NCBI RefSeq assembly: GCF_029911635.1
Contig: NZ_JARYTI010000016.1
Coordinates: 1-64,000 of the forward strand
Length of the DNA: 64,000 nt
Origin: Sphingomonas sp. AR_OL41
Lineage (GTDB): Bacteria; Pseudomonadota; Alphaproteobacteria; Sphingomonadales; Sphingomonadaceae
Reading direction: 5' to 3'
Shown: positions 42,978-51,851 of the stretch, piece by piece
Numbering within the stretch: the first letter of the stretch is position 1
Layout of the letters: each line of letters starts with the position of its first letter
Position numbers and translations under genes: made by a program
The notes under the pieces: generated by a model
Seen by the model: only the letters and a program-made list of their open reading frames with translations
Database searches by the model: none
What the model was told of the DNA's origin: nothing

Positions 42978-43110
42978 TCAGCGCCTTCCTGATGAGAGTT
43001 AGAAGTTGGTGGAAAAATGAAACAGCATTGTCTGCCAAACCTGTCTCGATCTGCATGCTCCAACGAGGGAAGCGGTGCCGAGATTGAAATGACTTTATGC
43101 TAGGGGCACA
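42965..43110 (-). repeat. Distal transposon end with TnsB-binding-site repeats
   Basis: Read inward on the minus strand, the tip TGTG (43110-43107) is followed by ATAAAGTCATTTC (43098-43086) at the same 12-base offset as the first repeat of the other end. A further repeat TTAAACTTCTTTC (42977-42965) sits in a 20-base block, TGATTAAACTTCTTTCGAAA, that matches the glmS-side end with one mismatch. Fewer and more widely spaced sites than on the glmS side. Confidence 0.8.
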
Positions 43111-43115
43111 ATGAG
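43111..43115. repeat. Target-site duplication ATGAG, distal side
   Basis: ATGAG directly follows the CACA tip of the transposon and equals the five bases before the other tip. The original chromosomal sequence resumes here; 43116-43223 contains no gene I can support. Confidence 0.9.
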
Positions 43116-43223
43116 TAGGACGTGCAGCAGGCCGCGTTGCATGCTGCGCGTGTTTTAGTTCATTTATTCGTCAGGCTTGATCGTAATATCAGCATCGATA
43201 CCGCCACTTCGCGACTGGAACAT

Positions 43224-45011
43224 TTAAATATAGTGTCCGCCAATCGGAATATTGTTCTGAAAATGATCTTGTCCCGTGTGGTAGATATGAACGGGTGGCG
43301 GCGTGCCATGAATCGTTTCAGGCATAGCTCCATTTGTATAATGAACGACTATTTCGTTGTTTATTCCGAGTGCATTGCGGATTATTCCAATATTTGCTTC
43401 CGTCGCGAGCATCATCTCGCCAAAATTATCCAAATTGTAGCGAATGTGAAGCAGCTCTTCGAGCGTCGCGGTGTGACGGCCCATCGCCAGGCAAATGGCG
43501 TTGATCAGGCAATTATTCTGCCATAACGCCGGTGTGTTTCTGATTTCATCAGTACGACGCAGATATTCGCGCTGTTGGCTGGAGCCACCGGTTCGCGCCG
43601 GGATAAATTGAGAGTCAGTCTTAGACCCGAAAATCTCATGAAATGTTGTCTCGCCGTCCCGTCGCTGGCGCAACTGATCGATGAAATCTTCTTCCGTTCG
43701 GGTGGAATTGTATTCCGTGCGGAGTGGATCCGATATCATGCCTACCGAAATCAAACCGGCCATCGCCGCTCGCTGTCGTTGGGTCAGCGTCGTGACATCA
43801 AGATTGTCACTTCCCTGTTCCAGAAACGTAACCATCATGCCGGCACGGCGACGCTTTTCCTTCTCGTCAGTCTCATCGTCCGATAGTTCGTCTGCCCAAT
43901 CGCTATAGTCCTTGCCAACCTTGCGATCTTTCTTGCCCTGCTTGTAGTCTTCCTTGCGGTACGACACCATCGCTTGAGAATTTTTCGTTGTCTCTTCGGG
44001 TGTTTCAAACGCGGGCATGCCTTTCGAAACGGTCTTCATGCCGAAAGGCGTATGAATGCGCATGCTTCGAGGCTGCTGTCGAAAACTGTTTCGTATTTTC
44101 TCTGCGACAAATTTTGGTGGTTGTTTGGTGCTTTTGCTCAGCGCGTCGAAATCGAACGTATTGTCGGTCACAGGTAACGCGGTGCCGGTATAGTAACCTC
44201 CCATCTGCTGATCATCCTCGCTACCGCTATCGTCGCTTTCTTCCTCATCGCTTTCGTCGCGTTGATCCTCGTCGTCCGGCTCTTCCTCCTCGTCCGATAT
44301 TTCCATATCGCCGCCGGCGCGAGACAGGATATTGTCTCGACCGCGAACCAAAACCGCTCGGCCCCCGACCGTAAAATTATACCAGCCACCGCCAGGCAAG
44401 CCGACGAGCTCGCCGACAGTATGCGTGCCATCCTGCAGGATAATATTGAAATCGCTGCCGATGTCGCTTCGGTACACGTCCATCATCTGGGCGACGTTCG
44501 CAACGCCGGGGTCGCGCAGCGTCTTGGCCTGGAGCAGATCGTGGTTCCGCGCCGCTCGCGCGCCCATGAGATCCGCCTCCGCCTCCAGACTTTTGTCGTC
44601 GTTGACGGGCACGCCGATTTTCATCTGCATCGTCGGCCTGACCCGGCCCTGCGCTTGCTGAACCACATGCCACGCCTCATGCGGCAGGTGCTCCTCCTGC
44701 CCGGCCGCAAGATGGATATCGCTTCCTTGTGCATAAGCATGGGCGTTGAGCTGCGCCGGCTTGGGCGAATTGCGGTGGACTCTTACATGATCCATCGAGA
44801 TGCCAGACATCGCCTCGACGTTTGCTTTGAGAGCGTCGGGCAAGCCCGTCCGGTTCGGCGTCATCCGGGCCAGCCGTTGAACGGAGGGCGCGCCGTTAAG
44901 CGAGGTGGCTAGGCAATCGAGGGTCGTTTGCGCCGGCCCAGCGGCCCTGCGATGCGCGGGCTCCACGTCGGGCGTGGCGGGCGGGCGCTGCTGCGACATG
45001 CGGTCGGTCAT
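43224..45011 (-). CDS. DUF4157 (eCIS-core) protein with C-terminal OTU-like cysteine-peptidase domain
   Basis: The protein of about 595 residues has three parts. The N-terminal DUF4157 domain has MDHVRVHRNS, ANAYAQGSDIHL-like wording and the HExxH motif PHEAWHVVQQAQG (about 110-121), common in eCIS and polymorphic-toxin cargo. The middle holds an acidic tract (DEEEEPDDEDQRDESDEEES). The C-terminal 100 residues contain NNCLINAICLAMG (Cys about 501) and VHIYHTGQDHFQ (His about 583), resembling the Cys/His pair of OTU-like peptidases. Starts at TTG 45026 or ATG 44999 are possible. The gene is richer in AT than its neighbours. No eCIS genes or immunity gene are nearby. Confidence 0.7.
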   Translation of the reverse strand: MTDRMSQQRPPATPDVEPAHRRAAGPAQTTLDCLATSLNGAPSVQRLARMTPNRTGLPDALKANVEAMSGISMDHVRVHRNSPKPAQLNAHAYAQGSDIHLAAGQEEHLPHEAWHVVQQAQGRVRPTMQMKIGVPVNDDKSLEAEADLMGARAARNHDLLQAKTLRDPGVANVAQMMDVYRSDIGSDFNIILQDGTHTVGELVGLPGGGWYNFTVGGRAVLVRGRDNILSRAGGDMEISDEEEEPDDEDQRDESDEEESDDSGSEDDQQMGGYYTGTALPVTDNTFDFDALSKSTKQPPKFVAEKIRNSFRQQPRSMRIHTPFGMKTVSKGMPAFETPEETTKNSQAMVSYRKEDYKQGKKDRKVGKDYSDWADELSDDETDEKEKRRRAGMMVTFLEQGSDNLDVTTLTQRQRAAMAGLISVGMISDPLRTEYNSTRTEEDFIDQLRQRRDGETTFHEIFGSKTDSQFIPARTGGSSQQREYLRRTDEIRNTPALWQNNCLINAICLAMGRHTATLEELLHIRYNLDNFGEMMLATEANIGIIRNALGINNEIVVHYTNGAMPETIHGTPPPVHIYHTGQDHFQNNIPIGGHYI

Positions 45012-45144
45012 GAGAAAAGGTATCAACCGTCGCTCGATCCGTCATGCGGAATTGACTATGATTCCGGTGCGATCGCTACGCGTGGCGGCTGGCCCTCGTT
45101 CGATGGCGTTGACAGGCGCGGGACCGGCGACGGATAGCACTGGC

Positions 45145-46059
45145 ATGACCGTGTCCTCACCGTTGATCGCCGGCGTCGAGCTCGGCGGCACCAAGTGTAA
45201 TCTGATCCTCGCCACGGGCCCGGATGATATCCGTGACGAGATTCGCATCGCGACCACGACGCCCGCGGAGACGCTGGCGACGATCGAAGCGGTGCTCGCG
45301 CGCTGGCATGGCTATGACGCGCTGGGCATCGCCAGTTTCGGCCCCGTCTCGATCGATGTCGCTGCGGCGGATTATGGCGCGATCACGGCCACGACCAAGC
45401 CGGGTTGGTCGCATATCGATGTCGCGCGCCGCCTTGCGGCGTTCGCCGGCGTGCCGACCGGCTTCAACAGTGACGTGGCCGGGGCCGCGTTGGGTGAGGG
45501 GCACTGGGGCGCCGCGCGGGATGTCGCGGATCACGCCTATATTACCGTCGGCACGGGTGTCGGCGTGGGGCTGGTTCTGGGTGGCAAGCCGACCAACGGC
45601 CTGACCCATCCCGAGCTCGGCCACGTCCGCACCGTGCGGCTGCGCGGCGACGATTGGCCGGGCAGTTGCAGTTTTCATGGCGATTGCGTCGAGGGCCTTG
45701 CCTCCGGTACCGCGATCCGCGCACGGGCCGGTCGCGGCGGCGACGAACTCGCCATCGACGATCCCCTATGGGACGGCGTCGCGCATACCCTCGCCCAGCT
45801 TTGTCATATGCTGGTGCTGACCGGCATCCCGCGCCGTATCGTGATGGGCGGCGGCGTCATGGTCGGCATGCCGCATCTCTTCCCGCTTATCCGCGACAAG
45901 CTCGTCGACAGCCTTGGCGGCTATGGCGCGACCGGAGATATCGGGCCGATCGACAGTTTCGTCGTGCCGGCCGCGCTAGGCGGCAATGCGGGGCCCTTGG
46001 GGGCGGTCGTCCTGGGTAGCCAAGCATTGACCGATCTAACAGCGTTTACGACGCCTTAA
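45145..46059 (+). CDS. ROK-family sugar kinase, probably fructokinase
   Basis: The 304-residue ROK kinase has the N-terminal phosphate motif IAGVELGGTKCNL, ATP-binding TVGTGVGVGLVLGG, and the zinc-binding segment H ... CSFHGDCVEGLASG typical of Bacillus-type fructokinases. It phosphorylates fructose or a related hexose with ATP. ATG at 45145 (MTVSSPLIAG) gives the family N-terminus; longer in-frame readings upstream overlap the antisense toxin-like gene. Confidence 0.85.
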   Translation: MTVSSPLIAGVELGGTKCNLILATGPDDIRDEIRIATTTPAETLATIEAVLARWHGYDALGIASFGPVSIDVAAADYGAITATTKPGWSHIDVARRLAAFAGVPTGFNSDVAGAALGEGHWGAARDVADHAYITVGTGVGVGLVLGGKPTNGLTHPELGHVRTVRLRGDDWPGSCSFHGDCVEGLASGTAIRARAGRGGDELAIDDPLWDGVAHTLAQLCHMLVLTGIPRRIVMGGGVMVGMPHLFPLIRDKLVDSLGGYGATGDIGPIDSFVVPAALGGNAGPLGAVVLGSQALTDLTAFTTP

Positions 46060-46125
46060 CCGCATCCGCTTACGTCGTGGCAATGGGCTGAGGCGCCCCA
46101 ACGACGAGCTACGGCGGTACACGAC

Positions 46126-48021
46126 ATGCGAATTCTCATCGTCGACGACGAACCAGGCATGCACGACTCCTACCGGCGCTGCTTCGCGCCGGCGGGCAGC
46201 GGCGACGGCGCGCTGCTCGATGCGATGGCGGCCGAGCTGTTCGACGACGCACCGGTTGTGCGCGAAGATGCACCGACCTTTGCCCTGACCCATGCAATGC
46301 AGGGCCTCGACGGCGTCGCGGCGGTTGCCCAGGCGATCGCTGACGGCAATCCGTTCGCCGTCGCGTTCATCGACGTGCGCATGCCGCCGGGAATCGACGG
46401 CAAGGAAACCGCGACGCGCATTCGCGCGCTCGATCCCAACATCAACCTCGTCATGGTCACGGGCTTTTCGGACTTCTCGCCGATCGAGATCAGCAAGGCA
46501 GCCGGCCCGGCCGACAAGATCTTTTACATCGCCAAGCCATTCGAAGTCGCCGAGGTCACGCAGATGGCGGCGGCGCTGACGCATCGCTGGCAGGTCGACC
46601 GCGAGCTGGCCGAAGCGCGCGCCGCGCTCGCCGCGCAGATCGTTCAGCTCGAGGAGCAGGGCGCCGAGCTTGCCGCCAATGAAAGCCGGGCGATGCACAT
46701 CGCCACGCATGATTCGCTGACCGAAGCCCCCAACCGCCTCGCCTTTCTGCGGGCGCTGGCCGAAAATGCGCGCGGCCAGAGCGGCTTTGCCACCGCGATG
46801 CTCGATCTCGACCGCTTCAAGCTGGTCAACGACACGCTCGGTCATCTCGCCGGCGACGAGCTGATCCGCCAGGTCTGCGCGCTGCTCGAAGACTCGGTGC
46901 CCGAAGGCGGCATGGTCGCGCGGCTCGGCGGCGACGAATTCGGCATCCTGTTCGAATCGCCCGGCGAGGAAGCCGCGGCGATGGCGTGCGAGCGCATCCT
47001 GTTCGGCTGCTCGACGCATCTGCGCATCTTCGGTCATCCGGTCGAGACCGCCTCGTCGCTCGGCTTCGTCTATGCCCCGGCGGGCATCGAGTGCGACCCG
47101 GGCGACCTGATGCGCCGTGCCGATCTCGCGCTCAACGACGCCAAGCAAAACGGCCGCGGCATCATCCGCGTGTTCGACGAGAGCATGGACGAATCGATCC
47201 GCTTCCGCCGCCGCATCGAGGGCGGGCTGTCGCAGGCGATCGAACGTGGCGAGCTCAGCCTGGTCTATCAGCCGATCGTCGCGCGCGACGCGCTCGAGGT
47301 CGTCGGGTTCGAGGCGCTGGTGCGCTGGAATACCGACGAATTCGGCCCGGTCAGCCCGGCGATGTTCATCCCGATCGCCGAGGAATCGAACCTCATCCAC
47401 GAGCTTGGCGACTGGGTGCTCGAACAATCTTTGGCGGTGCTCAAGGACTGGCCGGGGCAATATGTCTCGGTCAATTTCTCGCCGCGTCAGTTCCGCCGGC
47501 AGAATTTCGTCGGCCATGTGCTCGAATGCGTCCAGCGCGCCGGGGTCGAGCCCAGCCGCGTCCAGATCGAGATCACCGAGACGGCGATCTTCGACGATGC
47601 CGATCGCGCCGCCGAGACGCTCTACAAGCTGCGCCAGATGGGCTTCCGCATCGCGCTCGACGATTTCGGCACCGGCTATTCGAGCCTCTACAACATCCGT
47701 AAGTTCGCGCTCGACAGCCTCAAGATCGACCGCAGCTTCATCGATGGCATGGGCCGCGAGCGCGAGAGCGCGGCGATCGTCCATTCGATCATCCATCTCG
47801 GTCGCGCGCTGGGCCTTGGCGTGATCGCCGAGGGCGTCGAGACCGAGGCACAGTTGCAGGCGCTGCGTGTCGCGGGCTGCTCGCATCTCCAAGGCTATTA
47901 TTTTTCGCGCCCGGTCGCGCAGGACATCGCGGTCGAGATCGCGCAGCGGCGCTTCATGGTCGATCCGTCGGGCGCGGTGCCGGCGACCGACGAAGAGGCG
48001 GGTAACGGGACGCACGGTTGA
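46126..48021 (+). CDS. Response regulator with GGDEF and EAL domains
   Basis: The 631-residue protein has a receiver domain (D83 in FIDVRMPPG, K137 in AKPFE), a short coiled linker, a GGDEF domain with intact RLGGDEFG (268-272) and an EAL domain with FEALVRW (396-398) and DDFGTGYSS. It could both make and degrade c-di-GMP. No RxxD inhibitory site is visible before GGDEF. The receiver loop between residues 20 and 60 is longer than usual. Its stop overlaps the start of a histidine kinase gene by one base (TGATG), so the two form a two-component pair. Confidence 0.93.
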   Translation: MRILIVDDEPGMHDSYRRCFAPAGSGDGALLDAMAAELFDDAPVVREDAPTFALTHAMQGLDGVAAVAQAIADGNPFAVAFIDVRMPPGIDGKETATRIRALDPNINLVMVTGFSDFSPIEISKAAGPADKIFYIAKPFEVAEVTQMAAALTHRWQVDRELAEARAALAAQIVQLEEQGAELAANESRAMHIATHDSLTEAPNRLAFLRALAENARGQSGFATAMLDLDRFKLVNDTLGHLAGDELIRQVCALLEDSVPEGGMVARLGGDEFGILFESPGEEAAAMACERILFGCSTHLRIFGHPVETASSLGFVYAPAGIECDPGDLMRRADLALNDAKQNGRGIIRVFDESMDESIRFRRRIEGGLSQAIERGELSLVYQPIVARDALEVVGFEALVRWNTDEFGPVSPAMFIPIAEESNLIHELGDWVLEQSLAVLKDWPGQYVSVNFSPRQFRRQNFVGHVLECVQRAGVEPSRVQIEITETAIFDDADRAAETLYKLRQMGFRIALDDFGTGYSSLYNIRKFALDSLKIDRSFIDGMGRERESAAIVHSIIHLGRALGLGVIAEGVETEAQLQALRVAGCSHLQGYYFSRPVAQDIAVEIAQRRFMVDPSGAVPATDEEAGNGTHG

Positions 48022-49892
48022 TGGCGCGGCCCGTCCGCGCCGCGTCGCGCCGGTTCGCGGCGCTGCGTTATCCCCGCTCGCTCGGCGCGAAGCTCGTCCT
48101 GATCCTGACCGCCGTCGGGGTGGCGGGGGCGGTCGCCATCACATTGCTGCTCGCCAGTGTCATCACCCCGAGCTTCAACCAGCTTGAGGCGAAGTCGGTC
48201 GACGCGCATGTCGAGCGGACGCGCGCCGCGCTGGGCGAATATGCCAGCAAGGTCGAAAGCGCGGTGCGCGACTATGGCGACTGGAATGCCAGCTATGATT
48301 ACATGGCGCACCAGACCGCGACCTTCGAGCGCGAGAGCTTTTCGACGCTCGCCATGGCCAATCTCGACGTCAACGGCATGGCCTATGTCGGCACCGACGG
48401 GCACATCGTCATCGCGCGGTGGCGCGACCTCGCCGCGGATGCCGACAATGACGCGCTGCGTCGCGCCTTCGTCGCGCAGATCGGCCGAACCGATTTCTCA
48501 CGCGTCTTGAAGGGCCGCAATTCGGCGCATTTCTTCGTCCGGCTCGGGCCCATCGTCGCTGCGGTCGGCGTGGCGCAGGTGCGGCGCAGCGACGGCACCG
48601 GCATGCCGCGCGGACTGGTGCTGATGGCGCGCCAGATCAGCTCGCGGCAATTGTCCGACCTGTTGCAGCTCGCCGCCCGGCTCGATCTCGACCGCGCCGC
48701 CGATAACGACGCCATCACCCCCGGCCGCTCGACCATGCGGATCGCGGTGCCGATCCGTGGCGCTGATGGTCACGCCGTCGCCAGCGCGGCGTTCAGCGTG
48801 CCGCGCGATGTCTCGACGCTCGGGCAGCGCATGCTGCTGCTCGCCGCCGCCGGGTCGACGCTGTTGTTGCTGCTCGTGCTGGTCTTCCTGCGCCGCATGA
48901 TCGATCGCCAGGTGCTGCGTCCGCTCGCCCGCGTCGAAAGCCATATGCAGACGGTGCGTGCCTCGGGCGCGCTCGGCCTGCTCGACGAGGAAGCGCGGCA
49001 GGACGAGATCGGCTCGCTCGGCCGCAGCTTCAATTCGATGCTGCGCCAGCTGAAGGATCTGCGCGAGCAGGTCGAGGTGCAGAGCTTTGCGCTCGGCCGC
49101 AGCGAGAGCGCGGTTGCGGTGATGCATAATGTCCGCAACGCGCTCAACCCGATCAGCACGATCCTCAGCCAGGGAATCGCTCAGCCGGCGCCGGTCGATC
49201 AGGCGATTCTCGATCGCGCCATGGCCGAACTGGCGCGCGACGATCTGCCCCCGCCGCGCCGCGCCAAGCTGCTCGCCTTTATCACCGCCGCTGCCGAGGC
49301 CGAGGCGCGCGACCGCGAGACGAGGCGTGAGCAGTTGCGCGTTGGCCGCGAAGCGATGAGCCAGGTGCTCGACATCATCGGCGGGCAGCAGCAGGCGGCG
49401 CATGAGCGGCCCGAGCTCGCTATCTGCGACGTCACCGACATCATCGCGCGCAACGCGACCATCGCGCGCTATGCCGGCGGCGTGTCGATCGCCTTCAGTT
49501 TTCCGTCGCGGCCCTGCCTGGTGATGGCCAGCCGCGTGATCCTCAGCCAGGTGATCGGCAACATCTTCTCCAACGCGGCGGAAGCAATCGCCGCGACCGG
49601 ATCGCAGAGCGGCAGCATCCGGGTGTCGATCGAGGAATGCGACGGGCGGGCGCAGATTGCCATCCGCGATGATGGCGAGGGCTTTGCGCCTGACCAGATG
49701 CCCGAACTGTTCCAGCGCGGCTTCTCGACCCGCGCGCACAAGTCCGGCGGGCTCGGCCTGCACTGGTGCGCCAATTCGATGGGCGCGATGCACGGCGACA
49801 TGCGGCTCGAAAGCGAGGGCAGGGGCCGGGGCGCGGTCGCGATCCTCACGCTCGCATTGGCCGAGGCTGCGGGGGCGGAACTGGCGGCCTGA
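48021..49892 (+). CDS. Membrane histidine kinase with CHASE4-like sensor and HAMP domain
   Basis: The 623-residue protein has an N-terminal membrane helix (about 22-48), a periplasmic sensor of about 220 residues resembling CHASE4 (VRDYGDWNASYDYM), a second helix (about 270-292), HAMP, a phospho-acceptor region VMHNVRNALNPI (H369), and an HATPase domain with NIFSNAAEAI, DDGEGF and GGLGLHWC. The H-box is atypical. It probably phosphorylates the preceding GGDEF-EAL regulator. A 57-base copy of its 3' end occurs at 52735. Confidence 0.9.
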   Translation: MARPVRAASRRFAALRYPRSLGAKLVLILTAVGVAGAVAITLLLASVITPSFNQLEAKSVDAHVERTRAALGEYASKVESAVRDYGDWNASYDYMAHQTATFERESFSTLAMANLDVNGMAYVGTDGHIVIARWRDLAADADNDALRRAFVAQIGRTDFSRVLKGRNSAHFFVRLGPIVAAVGVAQVRRSDGTGMPRGLVLMARQISSRQLSDLLQLAARLDLDRAADNDAITPGRSTMRIAVPIRGADGHAVASAAFSVPRDVSTLGQRMLLLAAAGSTLLLLLVLVFLRRMIDRQVLRPLARVESHMQTVRASGALGLLDEEARQDEIGSLGRSFNSMLRQLKDLREQVEVQSFALGRSESAVAVMHNVRNALNPISTILSQGIAQPAPVDQAILDRAMAELARDDLPPPRRAKLLAFITAAAEAEARDRETRREQLRVGREAMSQVLDIIGGQQQAAHERPELAICDVTDIIARNATIARYAGGVSIAFSFPSRPCLVMASRVILSQVIGNIFSNAAEAIAATGSQSGSIRVSIEECDGRAQIAIRDDGEGFAPDQMPELFQRGFSTRAHKSGGLGLHWCANSMGAMHGDMRLESEGRGRGAVAILTLALAEAAGAELAA

Positions 49893-49981
49893 GAGGGACA
49901 AGCAGCGCTCAGCGTGATTGAGTCGGGCGCGTAACGGGTTTATCCCGCCCCCCGCGGCGACCTCGCCGTTGGGGGCACGTC

Positions 49982-51697
49982 ATGATGCGGCGTTCGACAA
50001 CCTTTCTCCTGTTTCTGGTGATGACCGCGCCGTGCGTCGCCACCGCGCAATCGTCGGCGCCGATGCCCGCCATGCCGGGCATGGCCGACACCCCGGCGAC
50101 ACCCGCCTTTCCGCAGAGCATCGCTGATTGGGCCAAAGGCGCGCGGCTGTTCGACGGGCTCGGCAGCTTTCACCGCCCGATCGCGACGACTGTGCCCGAG
50201 GCGCAGCGCTATTTCGACCAGGGCATGCGGCTGCTCTGGGCGTTCAACCATGACGAGGCGGCGCGCTCCTTTGCGCGGGCGAGCGAACTCGATCCGCACT
50301 GCGCGCTGTGTTTCTGGGGGCTCGGGCTGGCGCTCGGGCCCAACTACAACATGCCGATGATGGCTGAACCGCGTGCGCGCGTGGCGTGGGATTCACTCGG
50401 CAAGGCCAGGGCGCTGGCATCGACCGCGACGCCCGCCGAACAGGCGCTGATAGCCGCGCTCGGCCGTCGTTATGCCGGCCCGACCCCGCTCGACCCGACG
50501 AACGAGGCGCCGCTGCTTGCCGCCTATGTCGGCGCGATGCGCGATACCGCGCGGCGCTTTCCCGGCGATGACGATATCCAGACGATGTATGCCGAGGCGC
50601 TGATGAACATCACGCCGTGGAAGCTGTGGCGCGCCGACGGCACGCCGGCGCCCGGCACGACCGAGATCGTTGCCACGCTGGAGCGGGTGCTGGCGCGCAA
50701 TCCCGGTCATCCCGGCGCCAACCATTATTATATCCACGCCGTCGAAGCCTCGAAGCAACCCGGGCGTGCGCTGGCCTCGGCCTATCGGCTGCGCGCGATG
50801 ATGCCCGCGGCCGGGCATCTTGTGCACATGCCGTCGCACATCCTGCAGCGCGTCGGGCGCTACGAGGAATCGGCCGAGGCCAACCGCAAGGGCGCGGCGG
50901 CCGACATCGCTTATTATGCGCAGGTCCAGCCGATCGACTATTACCCGATGTATACCGCGCACAATTACCAGTTCCTCGCCTTCGCTGCGGCGATGGAGGG
51001 GCGTCGTGCCGAGACGATCGATGCGCTGCGCAAGTCGCGTGGCGCGCTCAGCGACGAGATGCTTGCCGGCATGGGCGGCGTCGACTGGTATGTCGGCGCG
51101 CTCTACACCGCGATGGTCCGCTTCGGCCTGTGGGACGAAATCCTGCGCGAACCCGCGCCCAACCCCAAGGTGATCGGCCTTAACGTCGCTTATCTCGAAG
51201 CAAAGGCGACCGCGCTGGCGGTCAAGGGCCGGCTGGACGAAGCGAGCGCCGTGGCCGACCAGCTCGACGCCGCGATCAAGGCCACGCCGGCCGAGCAGAT
51301 GGCGGGCATGAACAGCGGCGCCGCGGCCTATCGCATCGCGGCGCTCAAGGCGCGCGCGCGGATCGCGTTGGCACGCGGCAAATCGGCCGATGGCATAGCA
51401 CTGCTGCGCCAGGCCGTCGCCGCCGAGGATGCGCTCGACTATGACGAACCGTCGGACGAATTCTTCCCCGTTCGCCACCTGCTCGGCGCGGCGCTGCTGC
51501 AGGCGGGCAAGCCTGCCGAGGCGGCGCAAGTCTATCGCGACGATCTGGCGCGCAATCCCGAAAATGGCTGGGCGCTCTACGGCCTGTCGCAGGCGCTCGC
51601 CGCACAGGGCCGCAAGGCCGAGGCGAGCGCGGCACGGCGGCGTTACACGGCGGCGTGGGGGCATGCGGATGTGAGGCTGGCGGCGTCAGGGTTCTGA
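49982..51697 (+). CDS. Exported tetratricopeptide-repeat protein
   Basis: The 571-residue precursor starts with a signal peptide (RRSTTFLLFLVMTAPCVATAQ), a methionine/proline-rich linker (APMPAMPGMAD), and then TPR-like helical pairs along the whole chain (FDQGMRLLWAFNHDEAARSFARASELDPHCA ... LGAALLQAGKPAEAAQVYRDDLARNPENGWALYGL). TPR proteins of this kind serve as interaction scaffolds. The function is unknown. It is separated from the kinase gene by 89 bases. Confidence 0.85.
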   Translation: MMRRSTTFLLFLVMTAPCVATAQSSAPMPAMPGMADTPATPAFPQSIADWAKGARLFDGLGSFHRPIATTVPEAQRYFDQGMRLLWAFNHDEAARSFARASELDPHCALCFWGLGLALGPNYNMPMMAEPRARVAWDSLGKARALASTATPAEQALIAALGRRYAGPTPLDPTNEAPLLAAYVGAMRDTARRFPGDDDIQTMYAEALMNITPWKLWRADGTPAPGTTEIVATLERVLARNPGHPGANHYYIHAVEASKQPGRALASAYRLRAMMPAAGHLVHMPSHILQRVGRYEESAEANRKGAAADIAYYAQVQPIDYYPMYTAHNYQFLAFAAAMEGRRAETIDALRKSRGALSDEMLAGMGGVDWYVGALYTAMVRFGLWDEILREPAPNPKVIGLNVAYLEAKATALAVKGRLDEASAVADQLDAAIKATPAEQMAGMNSGAAAYRIAALKARARIALARGKSADGIALLRQAVAAEDALDYDEPSDEFFPVRHLLGAALLQAGKPAEAAQVYRDDLARNPENGWALYGLSQALAAQGRKAEASAARRRYTAAWGHADVRLAASGF

Positions 51698-51851
51698 TCG
51701 TTTACGCACAGAAAGCTATTTGTCTTACGGCACCGAATTTACCAAGTACGCGTCTTAATGTGGTGTACTTAGCTTTCTAGGTGTTCTGTACCAGACATCA
51801 CAATATCCAATTGAGCTGTGTAAAAATCTTCAGTAATTAAAGGTTGCAAAA

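Larger units (their letters stand above)
32957..43110. mobile_element. Tn7-like transposon in attTn7 (complete, 10,154 bp)
   Basis: Both tips are identified: TGTG at 32957 and its complement CACA ending at 43110. Each tip is flanked by ATGAG (32952-32956 and 43111-43115) as a 5-bp target duplication. TnsB-like repeats start at an identical 12-base offset from both tips. Insertion is 24 bases past the glmS stop, the usual attTn7 position. Contents: tnsA, tnsB, tnsC and tniQ on the minus strand; a catalytically dead TnsB-like gene, two small unknown genes and a second tniQ on the plus strand. The tns operon reads toward glmS, opposite to canonical Tn7. No cas genes or resistance cargo. Confidence 0.93.

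Noticed and set aside
42978..43000. Alternative distal transposon boundary at the ATGAG near 42991
   Set aside because: The bases before it are not an ACA/CACA tip, and no TnsB repeat lies at the 12-base offset. The boundary at 43110 satisfies tip, repeat offset and duplication together.
32957..43110. CRISPR-associated transposon
   Set aside because: Two TniQ proteins invite this reading, but there is no cas gene, no repeat-spacer array and no guide-like repeat anywhere in the element.
43122..43526. Plus-strand open frame opposite the end of the DUF4157 gene, considered as an immunity gene
   Set aside because: It overlaps the conserved Cys/His domain antisense, has no recognisable family and no convincing start site.
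43224..45011. Complete extracellular contractile injection system
   Set aside because: Only the DUF4157 cargo-type protein is present; no sheath, tube, baseplate or AAA ATPase genes of an eCIS are in the window.
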